A stretch of DNA of 64,000 nt from Rutpela maculata (GCA_936432065.2 OW386285.2:99267869-99331868); one strand, 5' to 3'. Counted from the first letter of the stretch, positions 21,275 through 33,502 are shown. The notes: generated from the sequence alone by a model not told the origin. A program made the numbers and translations.

Positions 21275-22788
21275 TTTTTCATTCTTGACTGTTTGTCTAT
21301 TTTCCTGAATAACCTTAGATAAATGCACTGTATCATAATTAAACTAATTAAAGTAGTACACTATTTACTACTACTATTTATTGCGTTTAATTAAATGAAT
21401 TAAAATTTAATATTAAATAAAAACAAAATAAATAGCTTACACGTTGAAAAATCAACAGTGCAAAAGATCATACGTGCTTGCATCAATTATTTTGGAGGTG
21501 TTTTCACAAACATTTAAATCCACAACGGCCTTATGCAAAATGAAAAGTGCTGACAGAAGCAGTCATAGAATTCTATGATATTAAAAAGTAAAATTGCCTG
21601 CAATCAGCTTTCTAGGTCTTATATTACGGTTTTCGATGTATTTTTAGGTAGATATTGGACACGGGACTGTCGCGGGCGCGGGCTCTATTTGAAGTTGACT
21701 AGAGGGTGACGCTATGCGCACAGCAGGTCTAAAGCTGGTACTCGTACCGAGCATATCTTATATTTCTTAGTATCATGATCATTTATAATGGAGCGGATCT
21801 GGCGAGAAAAAGAGAAGTTTTGAAACCAACTTTTTTTAATTTTTTTTTTGACAATTCGGTTACACGCGTTCTCTTTTATCACGTTATCAACTTAGTTCAG
21901 CTCAATCACACGGGGTGGAGGAGGAATTCGCATTTAAAATTCGCAAAAACACGTTTTTCCACGATAACTTTTTTATTATTGACCTGACGAAAAAAAAAGT
22001 AAAATTAAAAATTGAAGATCTCGCGGAAGCGCATAATCTGGTAATTTTTTTCAAATCGGACGGTAACTTTTCGTGAAAAATTTTTTTGAAAATACTCTTT
22101 TTTTTATTAACAATAATATACAAAAAAGTAATTCCTTAATTTTTTTACGAAAAAAAGCAGTTAGTGGGATGAGATTTTTTGAAGTAGGTGAAATAGATAA
22201 GAATTGATAGAGCCGGAGGATAGGGGTGGTGGGCCAATTAGGGGAGGAGAGGGAGGTAGGGAAAGGAAAATTATTCAACCCTCTCGAACTTTTTCCCCTG
22301 TCGTGCGATTTTCAAAAACCAAAATGGAATTTGTTCTTTATTACGTCTAATATTTGACTGAATAATTTTTTTTATTTTTTTTTAAATAAACAAACTTGGG
22401 GGAGGGAAAAAACCTTTTGCATTTTTTTTTAAATGCGTTTTCGAGTACGAAGGAAAGGGCTCAGAAGAGAAATTTTTTTACAGGTAAGCGAGATTTTCTT
22501 TATCTTTAATTTAAGAAAAAAATTATCGCAATTCAAGCAATAGGAAGGGGGGGAGGGGGCATAATGCGTTTGCGGGAATAACGGGTTAAGGATAAACGAT
22601 AGGGATTTCGGAGCTTAACATTCGGATATATAAATCTTTTTTTCATCTTAATATTTTATCAGCCTACCCTTCAACAAATATTAAACTTATTATAAATAAT
22701 TTATTTAACACCATCACGAGTTTTCGCGGCGCATTTCTCTAGTTTTAGGTGTGTATTGGATATACCTATATAACAATTATTTTTCCGC
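21275..22788. other. Gene-free stretch with a polypurine tract
   Basis: No coding motif. At about 22206-22271 the plus strand is almost all purine with several G runs (GGGG, GGG, GGGG, GGG, GGG), a possible quadruplex or triplex former. Confidence 0.4.
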
Positions 22789-23098
22789 TTAACTCGCTCT
22801 AACTCAAAAACGGCACAATGGATTACTCTCAAATTTTTATCGTGTTATCACTATATAATTGTTAATAAAATGTGTTAATATGTAGGTCAAATTTTAATAA
22901 GTGTAGAAAGCATTATTTTTTTTCTAAGGCTATGTCGAAAATTTGCATTATCAAATGTAACATGCGGGAAACTTTTTTATCTTTCGAAATAAATACCAAG
23001 TGTATCGAGAAGTAACGAAGATAAAAGATGGACATAACTTTTTTATTTGAAACTTTTTTTTCTAGAATTAGCAGTTTTCGAGAAAATTGCAAATGAGT
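22789..23098 (+). repeat. Uninterrupted copy of the repeat hit by the solo LTR
   Basis: It aligns by eye with 19391-19609 plus 20059-20175 and serves as the empty-site reference. Confidence 0.85.
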
Positions 23099-23105
23099 GA
23101 TTGTT

Positions 23106-23161
23106 GGCCAGGTACTGCAAACGTGTGGAAATCTAATAGCAATTAATTGCAGTACCTGGCC
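23106..23161. repeat. Hairpin with perfect 15-bp arms
   Basis: GGCCAGGTACTGCAA and its exact reverse complement are separated by 26 bases. Confidence 0.75.
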
Positions 23162-23400
23162 CAAATAACTTCACTAAACGCTTGAAAATTTCAGATTTTA
23201 CTTTACTTCGTAAAATATACTAATAACTAAAATAAAGTGGGCTTAAAAACACGTTTTTATCAAACCGGTAACAAGACAGTTTTTTCCAGTTTTTATTTTG
23301 ATTTTAACTCATTAAAATTTTATACACGGTTTAAGTTTAAAATAATCTGAACGGTACACGGTTTTCAAGTATTCCCCCAAAATATCTGATATGTTTCTTT

Positions 23401-24092
23401 TACTTCCACATCCAGTGGAAGTATAGTAACGTCAAAAAAATGTTTAAAAATTTTTATTGTTCAAATAGGCTTAGAATATCACGAAACGTCGAGATTTTAA
23501 GTTTGAACGAAAAAAAATTTCTGTCTGTCGGTCTGTCTGTCTGTAACTTTTTTTGTGCGCACGTTTACTCTGGAACCGTTTGAGATATTGACTTGAAATT
23601 TGGTACACATATGTACTTTAACGAGATCTAGAACTAAATTATATTTTTATCTTGTTCCGTTGAAGGGTTGGGGGGTAAATTGGGGTAAATTTGGGGAAAA
23701 TAGGTAAATCAAGCAGGTAAGAGTCCATAAAATTGGTATTTAGTATATACAAGAGAAGCTAAGGTCCCAAAAAAAGTTTTGGCATTAGCCACCCCCATTA
23801 CCACCCCCACCCCATTATTAAAAAAAAATGTGATTTAGTGTGTGTACAAGAACCAGAAACCTCAAAATATTTTTTTTACTTCATCCACCCCCACTACCAC
23901 CCCCCATCACCACCCCTACCCCGCTACCGATGTGCGGTATCGTTTTATGGGTTTTTGGGGTAGAGGATTTCAAATATTATGTTATTAAAGTTCCATAAAC
24001 AATTATTTCCACATACAAATTTTTTTCGTTGTGAGTGACTTGGATAAAAAATTTGGATGTGGAAGTAGTGATTCCTTGGGCAGCGGTTTTTT
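23401..24092 (+). repeat. Interspersed repeat R1, copy 2 (forward, full length)
   Basis: It starts ACTTCCACATCCAGTGGAAG and ends GGGCAGCGG, with all family blocks in order. It has a short GTCT run near 23521. It is the clearest full-length copy. Confidence 0.85.
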
Positions 24093-24899
24093 CTAGGCTT
24101 CGGCTCCGAGAAAAACTACTGGAAACATATATGTTTAGACAAAAACCCCGGAATTTAAAATTATCAGTATCATTTAACTTGTTAAATCGAAGAATCACGG
24201 TTCAGTTAAAATGACAAACACGGAAGAAATCTAACTTTCTGGTATTCTTTCGAAATATCTACTATGCTCCCGTTCTAAGGTTCGGGCCTAAAGAAAATTA
24301 CTTGAGCACAGCCGTTTGGATAATTTTCAAGATTGCAATACTCTTACTCGAGTGTGGCTATTTTAATATACTATAATTTCAGTCATAAATACACTAACAA
24401 TTCGGAAATAATATTTTAATTCTTTTAAAGTATAATGAGTTTAAAATTCACTTTGTACAGAAAAACGTGGTACAGTTATTTTATCGCGTTTACACAAAAA
24501 CGGACTCTGATAATACGGCTTGCGGTGTCAAGCTGAAGAGATGATTTAAAAATTGCTTGCTTACCCTTAGACGGCTGATGAAGGATTCGCGTTTTCAAAA
24601 TGCTCTTTTGGGTATCTGACCTCAGTGTCTCAACCCCTACTCCCGGAGTGGCAATTAGAGCCTCTGGTAATTAAAATCACAAATAATACCTTCTTGCGGT
24701 TTGGAGGATTTATAATTATAGAATCCTACTTTTATTGTTTTTCACGTATTTGGTAGTAGTTAACATGCAGGACTTGGTTATAGTTATAGTTCGGTAGAGG
24801 TCGTCATGAACAAATATAAATATTTTATTAAATTTGAAATTAAATCGGGACACATAACGAAGGCGAATAGTAATTAAATGCATTTTAATATTGCTCAGA
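24093..24899. other. Gene-free stretch
   Basis: No recognised features. Confidence 0.35.
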
Positions 24900-25080
24900 A
24901 AACGTTTCGTTACAAGAGAAGTGCATAGACAAGGATGAGTTCAAGGCATTCAAAAGTCTTGAAGATGTTTGTGGTTAGGTGAAAGAAATGCAAGAAATTT
25001 ACAGAATAAAAGCTTGTTGCAAAGGTAAGAATTGTTATCAATGATCAGCCATTCTTTTCATATATATTTGCCTAATTAAA
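24900..25080 (+). pseudogene. Fragment of the family also seen at 17640 and 39003
   Basis: The plus strand reads KDEFKAFKSLEDVCG, a stop, then VKEMQEIYRIKACC. At nucleotide level AAAGTCTTGAAG and GTTTGTGGTTAG match the reverse complement of 17640-17720, so this is another copy of that exon. Confidence 0.5.
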
Positions 25081-25201
25081 TGATAAAAAGTAAACTCTAA
25101 AAAGTGACAAGAAAACGTCTGAAGGCAATTAATTACAAAACATAATATTGAAGATGGACTTAATGAATTATTTATTCGTTAAATATTCTCCCCAAATAAC
25201 A

Positions 25202-25406
25202 CTCGTGCTTTCAAATTTTATCTATAAATTTTTTCTCAAGCTAAGTTGCCAAAAGTTAATATAACTCGTGCAAATTGGCAGTTTATTATCAAAGATTAAA
25301 TCCCTCCCGCTAAAGCGATCGGGATTTAATCAGATAATAAACTGCCAATTTGCTCTCTTTATATTACCAGGCAACAAAGCTTTCGGAAAAATTTTAAGCA
25401 CTAGTG
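25202..25406. repeat. 205-bp palindrome
   Basis: The arms include GCAAATTGGCAGTTTATTAT and its complement and extend outward imperfectly to about 25202 and 25406. The loop CCCGCTAAAGCGATCGGG is GC-rich. Confidence 0.75.
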
Positions 25407-26160
25407 ATATTACATACGATAAAATACTAAAAACTAAAATTTAACAGCAGTATGTGAAATGATAGAGATAAATATTAAAAATTAATATTTAATGGAATAT
25501 ACGACTACAAAATTTTGGATTTTGGCACAAGATTATTAGTTTAGGTCACTGTATATTTGTCCAACGTTCTACAACTTACTATAAAGCTTACATCGAGGCT
25601 TACATTAACACAAAAAATTCTTTAACATATTAGGAGCGAAAATAAATCACTTGTTCATGACATAAATATGGCTTAGGTCAATTCTTTTCTTTGTTGGATT
25701 CGTCAATCATTTAAAAGGACCCTTTTCTCTCGTCTGATGTTTAGATTTTTTGCCTACCCAGTTGTTATACCTACGTCTTTCTATGCATGACAAGCGTAGA
25801 GAACAGAATGCTAAACAAATGCGTGACCTGCTTTATTCCATTTGACTCTACCATTTTTTCGTTCAAACGGTAACTTCATTAGAAGTTTTATTAATATATG
25901 TACATTTTCTAAAATTACTACGATTAAGTTTTCCATAAATAAAATTTATAACCTTATAGTATTTTATATTTTATAGTTGGTGTGACGTAAATTTAGATTT
26001 ACTACTGTGTATTCAGCAAACTTGCATAGAGAAGTTCTTGTCTGCGAATACTTAGTTGACTCATATTTCATTCCTCTCGGGCACAACTTATAATTCTAAA
26101 AGTTTGTTTGGCTAGAGAACTATTTGCCTTCCAACACAAAAATGGGGAGGTTACTGCGAT
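25407..26160. other. Gene-free stretch
   Basis: No recognised features before the LINE fragment. Confidence 0.35.
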
Positions 26161-26172
26161 AGTTTCACAAAT

Positions 26173-26960
26173 TTGGACGATATCGCACATCGTCAACTTA
26201 TACACTCATATCTGACTGGCAGAACGCTGCAGATTCGAGTGAGTAACAAACTATCTACACAGCGGGACATTCGAGCGGGCGTCCCGCAAGGGTCGATCCT
26301 TGCACCCAAATTGTTTAATTTGTATGTTTGTATGTTTATTTGCATGTTCCCCACATTCCCAAATACCAAACTTGCGAAATACGCTGATGATACGGCCTTC
26401 TACGCTCATAGCCATAGTTCACAAGCTGCCAATATGCTTCTCAAGGCATATATGGCTCGTGCCATGGCCTATTATAGCAAGTGGAAGATTCGAGTGAATT
26501 TGGAGAAGTCGGAAGAAGTGGTCTTCACGCACAACTTTACTAAAAATAAAATTATTACAACTATTTTGATCAGGGGAAATCAAATTCCAACCAGGGAGTT
26601 CGTGATGTATTTAGAGGTTCACCTTGATAAAAGACTGACATTCTCCAAACATATTAACGAAACTGTACGGACAGTCTATTTTATGTCCAGGAATCTGTAC
26701 CCGCTCCTGGCTAAGAATAGCAGTCTAAGCAGACAGAACAAAAAATTAATTTATACCATTATAGTGAGGCCGGCCCTCACATATGCACCATCGCTAAGGT
26801 GCAGCGCATCGATGACGACAATTAAAAAACTAAGAGAGTCTTGGAACACAAATGTATGCGCCTAAAATCAAATTCATCTAGATACACCTTCCTCGGAGAT
26901 CTCTATGAACGTTGCAATGATATAACACCACTACCGGACTACATCAAGATTACATCTGAG
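26173..26960 (+). pseudogene. Jockey-like LINE reverse transcriptase fragment
   Basis: The frame shows RAGVPQGSILAPKLFNLY (RT motif B), KYADDTAFYAHS (catalytic YADD motif C), VNLEKSEEVVF (motif D region) and LDKRLTFSKHI, in the order and spacing of Jockey-clade RT. Motif A and all N-terminal endonuclease sequence are missing. After 26840 the homology continues in another frame (LEHKCMRL, YTFLGDLYE, PLPDYIK), so a frameshift is present. Between LFNLY and the FPTFPNTKLAKYADD block there is a short TGTATGTT duplication (26320-26350) adding residues. The Gypsy remnant starts about 110 bases downstream on the same strand. Confidence 0.85.
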
Positions 26961-27070
26961 TTATCAATTCAAACTTGGTGATGCGGCGAGTCTTAAGGAT
27001 TGGGAACGAACAATTTATTCTGTCAAAAGTGAACGACCAATGCGAGAAAACCAGGCTGTTGACAACGTAG

Positions 27071-27904
27071 GCAGTCAAAGCTCCTGCATTATCCAGAAAA
27101 CCAGACAAGGAAGATTGCAAGCGCTACCCTCAGGTGAGAAAATTGCCGAACATGGTTGAAGTCAACACTGTCAAGGTCGATCTTCCAGACAGTTGGACAA
27201 AGAAAACTCTGAGGCAAGAGCAATTGCGCGATGTAGAAAACGGACCCTTGTTGAGAGCAAAAGAGGGGGGAACACGTCCAGTATGGAAGGATGTTTCCAA
27301 CAAAGAAGTGGGGCTGGAGGCTTTATGGTCACAATGGGATTCACTTATGGTCGTAGACGGGCTTTTGAGGAGAGCATGGGAAAGCCCAGATGGGAAGCAG
27401 GTTGCCATGCGTCTAGTGATTCGCAGGTGTCGTGTACCAGAAGTACTCCAGGAAGCACATAATGAAACGTCCAGCAGACACTTTGGCATAAACAAGACAT
27501 TGAGTAGAGCACGGGAACAGTTCTATTGGGTTAATAGTCGCCAGGATGTGGAGGCCTGGTGTCGCAAGTGTAAGAATTGTGCTGCCCATGGGGAACCATT
27601 TTCTATGAGCAACTACAGAAATGGAAGTCGAGAACAGCCGAAGAATGACCGAGAGCAGATGAACAAAACTAGTAACCGATTGAAGGCTCGTTATGTTCAG
27701 AATGCCAGTACAGGGGGATTCAAGGTGGGAGATCTGGTTTGGCTGTACAACCCACAGCGGAAGGAATGGAGACCCCTGAAACTTCAACCTCCTTGGGATG
27801 GACCGTATACTGTTATTACCCGAATTAATGATGTCGTTTATCGGATTCAACGAAGCAAAAAGTCCAAGATGAAGATCGTACATTTGGATAGACTGGCAAA
27901 GTAG
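27071..27904 (+). pseudogene. Gypsy-type pol remnant with the integrase core deleted
   Basis: The open frame begins with an RNase H-end signature (PALSRKPDKEDC), then the integrase H2C2 zinc module (QEAHN...SRHFGINKTLSRAR, FYWV, WCRKCKNCA). It jumps at about 27600 directly to the integrase C-terminal region (GFKVGDLVWLYNP, PPWDGPYTVI, IVHLDRLAK). The rve catalytic core with its D,D-35-E residues, normally between these, is absent: a deletion of roughly 200 residues that nevertheless leaves the frame open. No ATG precedes the frame, and a TAG lies at 27068. RT and gag are missing, so it could not transpose on its own. Confidence 0.85.
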
Positions 27905-28143
27905 TTCAGAAAGTACAGAAAGTTTTGAAGTCTTGGATTTGACAAGTGAGAAGTGAGGTTAAGAGTACAAAGTGATAAACATTGTTATTTTTAGTCAGTA
28001 AAGTTCATTCAAGTTAATAATCAGTATTGTGAAGTATCCAGTAAATTATTTAATAAAGTGTGTTAGTGGACAATCTCTTGTTATAATTTTTGGAACCCAC
28101 GAAATTTGCGAGGGTGGTTTCCTAGGGGTGGAAACACGTTACA
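27905..28143 (+). mobile_element. Probable 3' untranslated region and LTR remnant of the Gypsy element
   Basis: It follows the pol frame and contains AATAAAG (about 28051) and an end GGGTGGAAACACGTTACA. The end matches the terminal GGGTGTAAACACGTCACA of the solo LTR at 19610-20058. The 5' boundary of the LTR was not recognised. Confidence 0.5.
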
Positions 28144-28854
28144 ATACCTTCATCGACTGGGCTATACGACTTTCAGTACGTACGGTGCATTGCCATGAAA
28201 AACTTAAGTTTCAGAATGTTTTTGCTCACTGTCTTCCATTAAATTCATTCAACTTTAGTAATATTACATTGAAGTAAATTCTGTCATTGAAATTTAATCC
28301 ATTATTTACATAAATAATAAAAAAATATTGAAAATAATATATAATATTGAAAAATTCGTGATCCGAAAAGTTATTTTTTTGGTTTTTCTCAATTTTAAGC
28401 GGTTTCATGAAAAATAAACCAACAACCTGTATAGACCATTTAAAAGTAGACATTTCAATGGTTAAAATGAGCTCAGATAGAATATTGAAATCGAAAAAAC
28501 ACCAATAAAGTTTTCCGTGGAAGATTTGGGTTATTATCTCGGAAACTACTTCTTTCCCAGATTCCAAAAAAATCATGCTTATTCAATGCAAAAAAAGTAT
28601 ATTTTCACAAAATTTCATGTAAATTGAATTATTTTTACGAGAAAAATAAAAAACCGAAAAATCGTTTTTCCGCGATTTTCTCGGAAAATTTGAGGTTATA
28701 ATGAAAAATGCCTTGTATGAAAGTTTTAGATTTTTTTAATATCTACAACTTTTGTGAAGGATATTTTCCGCTAGGAGGTCACGTTTCACCGAAAATCGCA
28801 AAAAAACACTTTCAGCCCCTAAACAGCACTCCCATTTCACGATTTCACATTCAG
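28144..28854. other. Gene-free stretch
   Basis: Very A+T-rich, no recognised features. Confidence 0.35.
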
Positions 28855-28989
28855 GCCTATGATGGAACGTTTACGTTATTTAACATACACCTGTTATGTT
28901 GAGCGCTTACCAGAAAATATATGAGAGTGAGGGAGACAGATGACGGTAACGTGGGTGTTATGAATAATGTTAACGTTCCATCATAGGGC
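28855..28989. mobile_element. 135-bp MITE-like element
   Basis: The ends GCCTATGATGGAACGTTTAC and GTTAACGTTCCATCATAGGG form an imperfect inverted pair. Non-coding. Confidence 0.6.
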
Positions 28990-30211
28990 TGATTATCTCG
29001 TGTTTAATTTTCGTTTTTTCTCTTCTTTATAACCGTTAAGGTAAATTCCCCGGCTGGTCCTTGCCTGTTAATAATTTTTTTTTCAAAAAGGTATTAGCAC
29101 TAGCCTATATATGGATTATTGTTTAATTTATCATTAATTGTTTAAAAATGGCATCTTTCATTTGTTTTTATTTGTTGCAACTTAAAAAATGTATCGAAAG
29201 GGTTCGGACAAATCTATTTAATCATTTCGTTGTGAACAATTTGTTTTTTTGTTAATTGCGATACGAGCTATAATACAACATGCGATATTTAAGAAAAACC
29301 AAACAAACAATTTTCAATTTTCTTTTGTTTAAATAAATGATTTCCGGGACTGGGATTCAATCCAAAACATTTTGCTCGCTCCACTCCGTGTAATGTTTCC
29401 GAGTTGCAGCCAAAAATCTGCTGTAGTAATTCCTACAAATTTTAGTTTTACTTCACTGTATCGTCAAGTAATAATTATTTTAAAAATATGCCCAGCTACA
29501 CTTTTTTATAAATAAATATGTCTCAACAAATAAGTATCAACCATATTCTCTCTAAACTTGTAACCTCGTATTAGACTAACAATTTATTTTCTTTCTTATC
29601 TTTGAATACAAAGATCTTTTGGCCGTGTCTGTGTCTGGTTCAAATCCTTACAAATATTTCTAGCGAAAAAGGACCCGTTGTTTAAATGGTGATGAAATCT
29701 TTGACTTGACAGCTGAAGCAAATATGGAAACTCAAAGAGAATTTCAAACGAATTTTATTTAAAGTTCGGTGAAGTTTCTATATTTTTACTAAAGAATTTT
29801 ATTCTTGATATATATAAACATATAGCGAGTACAATAAGTTTACAATTAATACAATAAAAACCTAATGAAACTTAATAGATCAGCATATTAAAAAGACGAT
29901 TGCTGACGGAGATAAATTTAATCACTAATTTTCAATATGGAAGTAAGCTGGTTTTCAAACTAGTTTATGTCGCGGCGGTGGGGTACCTATGTCAACAATA
30001 ACAATAATAACTTCTGCACAGAGTGGTTATTAGATAAAGTTATGTTTAGTGTTGGATATTGGAAAGTAAAAAGTTTATTGATTTCTAGGTACTAGGAATA
30101 TTGAAGTAAATGTATTATAATAGAATAGATCTAATTATGCATATAGTCCAATGCAATTAGGTTTATACTTCGGAACCCAGCTATAGTGAATGGATTTGAA
30201 TATTTTTTTTT
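28990..30211. other. Gene-free stretch
   Basis: No recognised genes. 30140-30200 resembles 54270-54330 (GCAATTAGG, then AGTGAATGGATT), a shared flank of unknown class. Confidence 0.35.
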
Positions 30212-32750
30212 TTGTTGGATTTCTAATGCAATAAATTAAAAAGTTTTCTCATTGAAAATTACCGCAATTTCGAAAATCCGTAAATTAAAAAATATAAAAT
30301 TTTTAGAAATCTCAACAAGAAATACAGTTATCGGAATTTTTAAATATTTCCTTTAAGAAAATAATGATTGTTATAGTTTTCGAGGTTGTTTATAAAGAAT
30401 TTGTAAAGAAATGAAACTTTAATGTGTAATTTTTAAATTTATATGGTCGCATTAACAACTTTTTATTTTTAAGGGTGGACACCAATCCTAAAAACTGAAA
30501 AATGAATTATTCTTCTAATTTTACGAAAAAATTAACGGAAATCCATAAACTTATGTTTTTGAGGTCGCTGAATATGACTGTGAGATCAAAACTTATGAGA
30601 CGAAAATATTAAGGGTTGAAATCACCCTTAAATTTCCTACTGAAAAATTAATAATTCTTCTAACGTTACAAATAAAATCACGAAAATCCATATACTTATG
30701 GTGAATATGATTATGAGATCCAAGTTTATAAAAAAAAATGGTTGATTAAAAATGGTCACAAAAGTACGAAAGCATCCTGGTGTCAACATTACTTTTATGT
30801 TTTTAAAGTCAATATATTGAGATTTTTTCTCAATATATTGACATTTTTCTCAATATATTGACATTTTTCTCAATATAATGACTTTTTTCTCAATACATTG
30901 AAATTTCTCTCAATAAAATGATTTTATTCTCAATATATTGATTTGAGAAAAATCTCAGTATATTGAGAAAAATCTCAATATATTGAGAAAAATGTCAATA
31001 TATTGAGAAAAATCTCAATATATTGGGAAAAATGTCAATATATTGAGAAAAAAATCTCAATATATTGACTTTAAAAAAATAAAAGTAATGTTGACACCAG
31101 GGTGTTTTCGTACAAAAGACTATAGTAATATGTCTAATTTTATTAAAAATACCGATGGTTATAAATAAATTAAATTAATACAATTAAGTAAACTAATTAT
31201 ATCACATTTTTAATCTGCACTCCAAACATGTTAAAATGCAATGCAACCCGCTTTTTCTGCGTATTCTTCGAAAAATAGACGGCTATTGCTCGTTTCTCTA
31301 CCTACTATAGACATTTAAAATGCGCGTACAAACTGAAAACTTTCAACATTATTTCATATCTCTGGAACAGTTTGTCGTAGGAAAAAAAAAAAATCCAAAC
31401 TCTTCGTTTTTTTATAAGCTTCATTTCATTCTTACGTCATGATTTTATCAATTTTATAGTTTTTGAGATATTTCAATTTTAAATACATAATTTTTTGCGT
31501 AAATGCTCAAGCGCCATCTTTAAACCTTTATTTTCTGGAACAATTTGTCGTAGGAAAGTAAAAAAAACAAACTATTCGTTTTTTTGTAAGCTTCATTTTG
31601 TACTCTTGCTTTTTATAAAAAAATATTTTCTGAGCAATATCCAAAAACCCGATTTTTTTAAAAAAATTATGAAAATTTTAATTATTGAAAATGGGTAAAG
31701 AATGAAAAATAATTATTTTAAAAATTCTAAAAAAATTGAGCATGCTGGTAGTAATATGCATTAACAATATCTAAGAGGATTTAAAAAAAAAATGAATTAA
31801 TAAGAAATTAGAGCAATAAGACTAAAAACAATGGCGTCTAAATTTTTAAATTCGCTACATTTTTGTTTGTAACTTTTTTAGTTTCCAATATAAAAGGTCG
31901 TAATACGTCTCAATCGAAAGACAATTTTAATACCTTTAATTTTTATAAGAATATCAATTTTTTTCATAGTTGTAGATTTTGAGTAATTTTAGATTTTAAC
32001 GTCATATATTTTTTTTACGTTTCGGAGCCATTTTGAAAATGCCATATTTCCAAAACTAAACATCGGAGAAAAAAAAAAAAGAAAAACCATTCGATTTGTT
32101 TTCGTAAAAGCTTTAATTATGTACCCTTGCATTTTTTTAAAGTCCACATTTTTCGAGTAATTAAAAAAAAACGTCTAGGAGTACTGATTTTAGAGGGTGA
32201 AAATTGCAATTTTCAGTTCGCAATACCTCGAAAAATATGCATTTTAGAAAAAAAGTGTATAAGACCTTTCTTTCTTATAATTTGATTCTCTATCAGATTA
32301 TGTGTATTTTTTGTTTTTTTTTTGCGACAACCCCCAAGAAGTTGGGAACCACCCCCAACCAAAAAGCAGGAAAAATGACAATATAGATTCTTATGTACAT
32401 ACGTTATGAAGCATGTTGAAGAAAAAAATTTGGAAATTCATTGCATCGTTTTCGGGCTAGGGTTCGAAGCTTCACTTACTGTACTATTCATTTATTTCCC
32501 TTTTTGGAGTTTCTGCCATCTTCAAATTAATTTTAAAAAGTTTAATTTCTTTACAAATTCTTTATAAACAACTTCGAAAACTATAACAATCATTATTTTC
32601 TTAAAAGAAATATTAAAAAATTCCGATAATTGTATTTTTCGTTGAGATTTCTAAAAATTTTGTTTTATTTTTAATTTACGGATTCTCGAAATTGCTGTAA
32701 TTTTCAATGGGTAAACTTTTTAGTTTATGGTATTAGAAATCTAACAAGTT
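30212..32750. mobile_element. 2.5 kb element with ~230-bp terminal inverted repeats
   Basis: 30212-30445 is repeated inverted at about 32525-32750 (shared AATTTCG...ATCCGTAAATTAAAAA, TTTTTAGAAATCTCAAC, GTTTATAAAGAATTTGTAAA). The interior has no transposase-like frame. It contains a direct duplication of about 170 bases (GGAACA then TTTGTCGTAGGAAA at about 31363 and 31537) and a nested foldback at 30764-31113. Confidence 0.7.
30764..31113. mobile_element. 350-bp foldback built from tandem 20-bp repeats
   Basis: Outer ends GTACGAAAGCATCCTGG and its near-complement enclose, in each arm, tandem units of CTCAATATATTGACATTTTT and its reverse complement, about five per arm with mismatches, meeting near 30938. 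GTGTCAACATTACTTTTAT lies between the end and the tandem part in both arms. Confidence 0.85.
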
Positions 32751-33173
32751 GCCTATGGAGACATAAAGTTTCCCATTTAAATTGCATGGGGAAAAATCAC
32801 TTTTTGGGATTTTTTGAATAATTGTTCAGGGAAAATCTTGCATTAAACTTATAGGACTTGGAGAGGACTATCCAACGAAGAATTTGATGTATATACATAT
32901 AGGTTGTCACCCCCAACACACCTCCACGGTGCCCCGAAATCTACCCTTAATCAAAAAATGTAAATTCTTCAGGCAGTTTTGGGGCACCGTGGATGTGTGA
33001 GGGGCGACAAGCCCATTGATGATGATGATACATTAAATTTTTCGTTAGATAATCCTCTCCAAGTCCTATAAGTTTAATGCAAAATTTTCCTTAACCCTGA
33101 ACAATTATTCAAAAAATCCCAAAGAGTGATTTTTCCCCATGCAATTTAAATAGGAAACTTCATGTCTCAGGCA
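32751..33173. mobile_element. 423-bp foldback element
   Basis: Arms of about 190 bases run from GCCTATGGAGACATAAAG inward and pair with the sequence ending CTTCATGTCTCAGGC. Shared blocks include AAATTGCATGGGGAAAAATC and AACTTATAGGACTTGGAGAG. The centre has an inner stem, CCACGGTGCC/GGCACCGTGG. It directly abuts the preceding element. Confidence 0.85.
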
Positions 33174-33240
33174 CCATTTAAAATCAAAATTTTGGAAAAC
33201 AAAAAAATACGTACTTACTTTTTTCGGATTTGGAAACAAA

Positions 33241-33502
33241 TCCGCTGCCCAAGGAATCACTACTTCCACATCCAGATTTTTTATCCAAGTCACTCACAAC
33301 GAAAAAATTTTGTATGTGGAAATAATTGTTTATGGAACTTTAATAATATAATATTTGAAATCCTCTACCCCAAAAACCCATAAAACGATACCCCACATCG
33401 GTAGCGGGGTGGGGGTGGTGATAGGGGGTGGTACTGTGGGTGGATGAAGTAAAAAACATTTTGAGGTTTCTGGTTCTTGTACACACACTCAATTGTAATT
33501 TT
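33241..33502 (-). repeat. Interspersed repeat R1, copy 3 (partial, reverse)
   Basis: Matches the first 260 bases of the reverse-oriented family, then stops at about 33502 where other sequence begins. Confidence 0.8.

Noticed and set aside
27413..27883. A 156-codon minus-strand frame opposite the Gypsy remnant
   Set aside because: Shadow of the well-supported integrase frame on the plus strand.
28226..28576. A 116-codon minus-strand frame
   Set aside because: Composition follows the A+T-rich DNA (Phe, Ile, Asn, Lys) with no motif and no neighbouring exon.
30764..31113. CRISPR array, because of regularly repeated 20-bp units
   Set aside because: The units are tandem without unique spacers, form a palindrome, and the context is eukaryotic.
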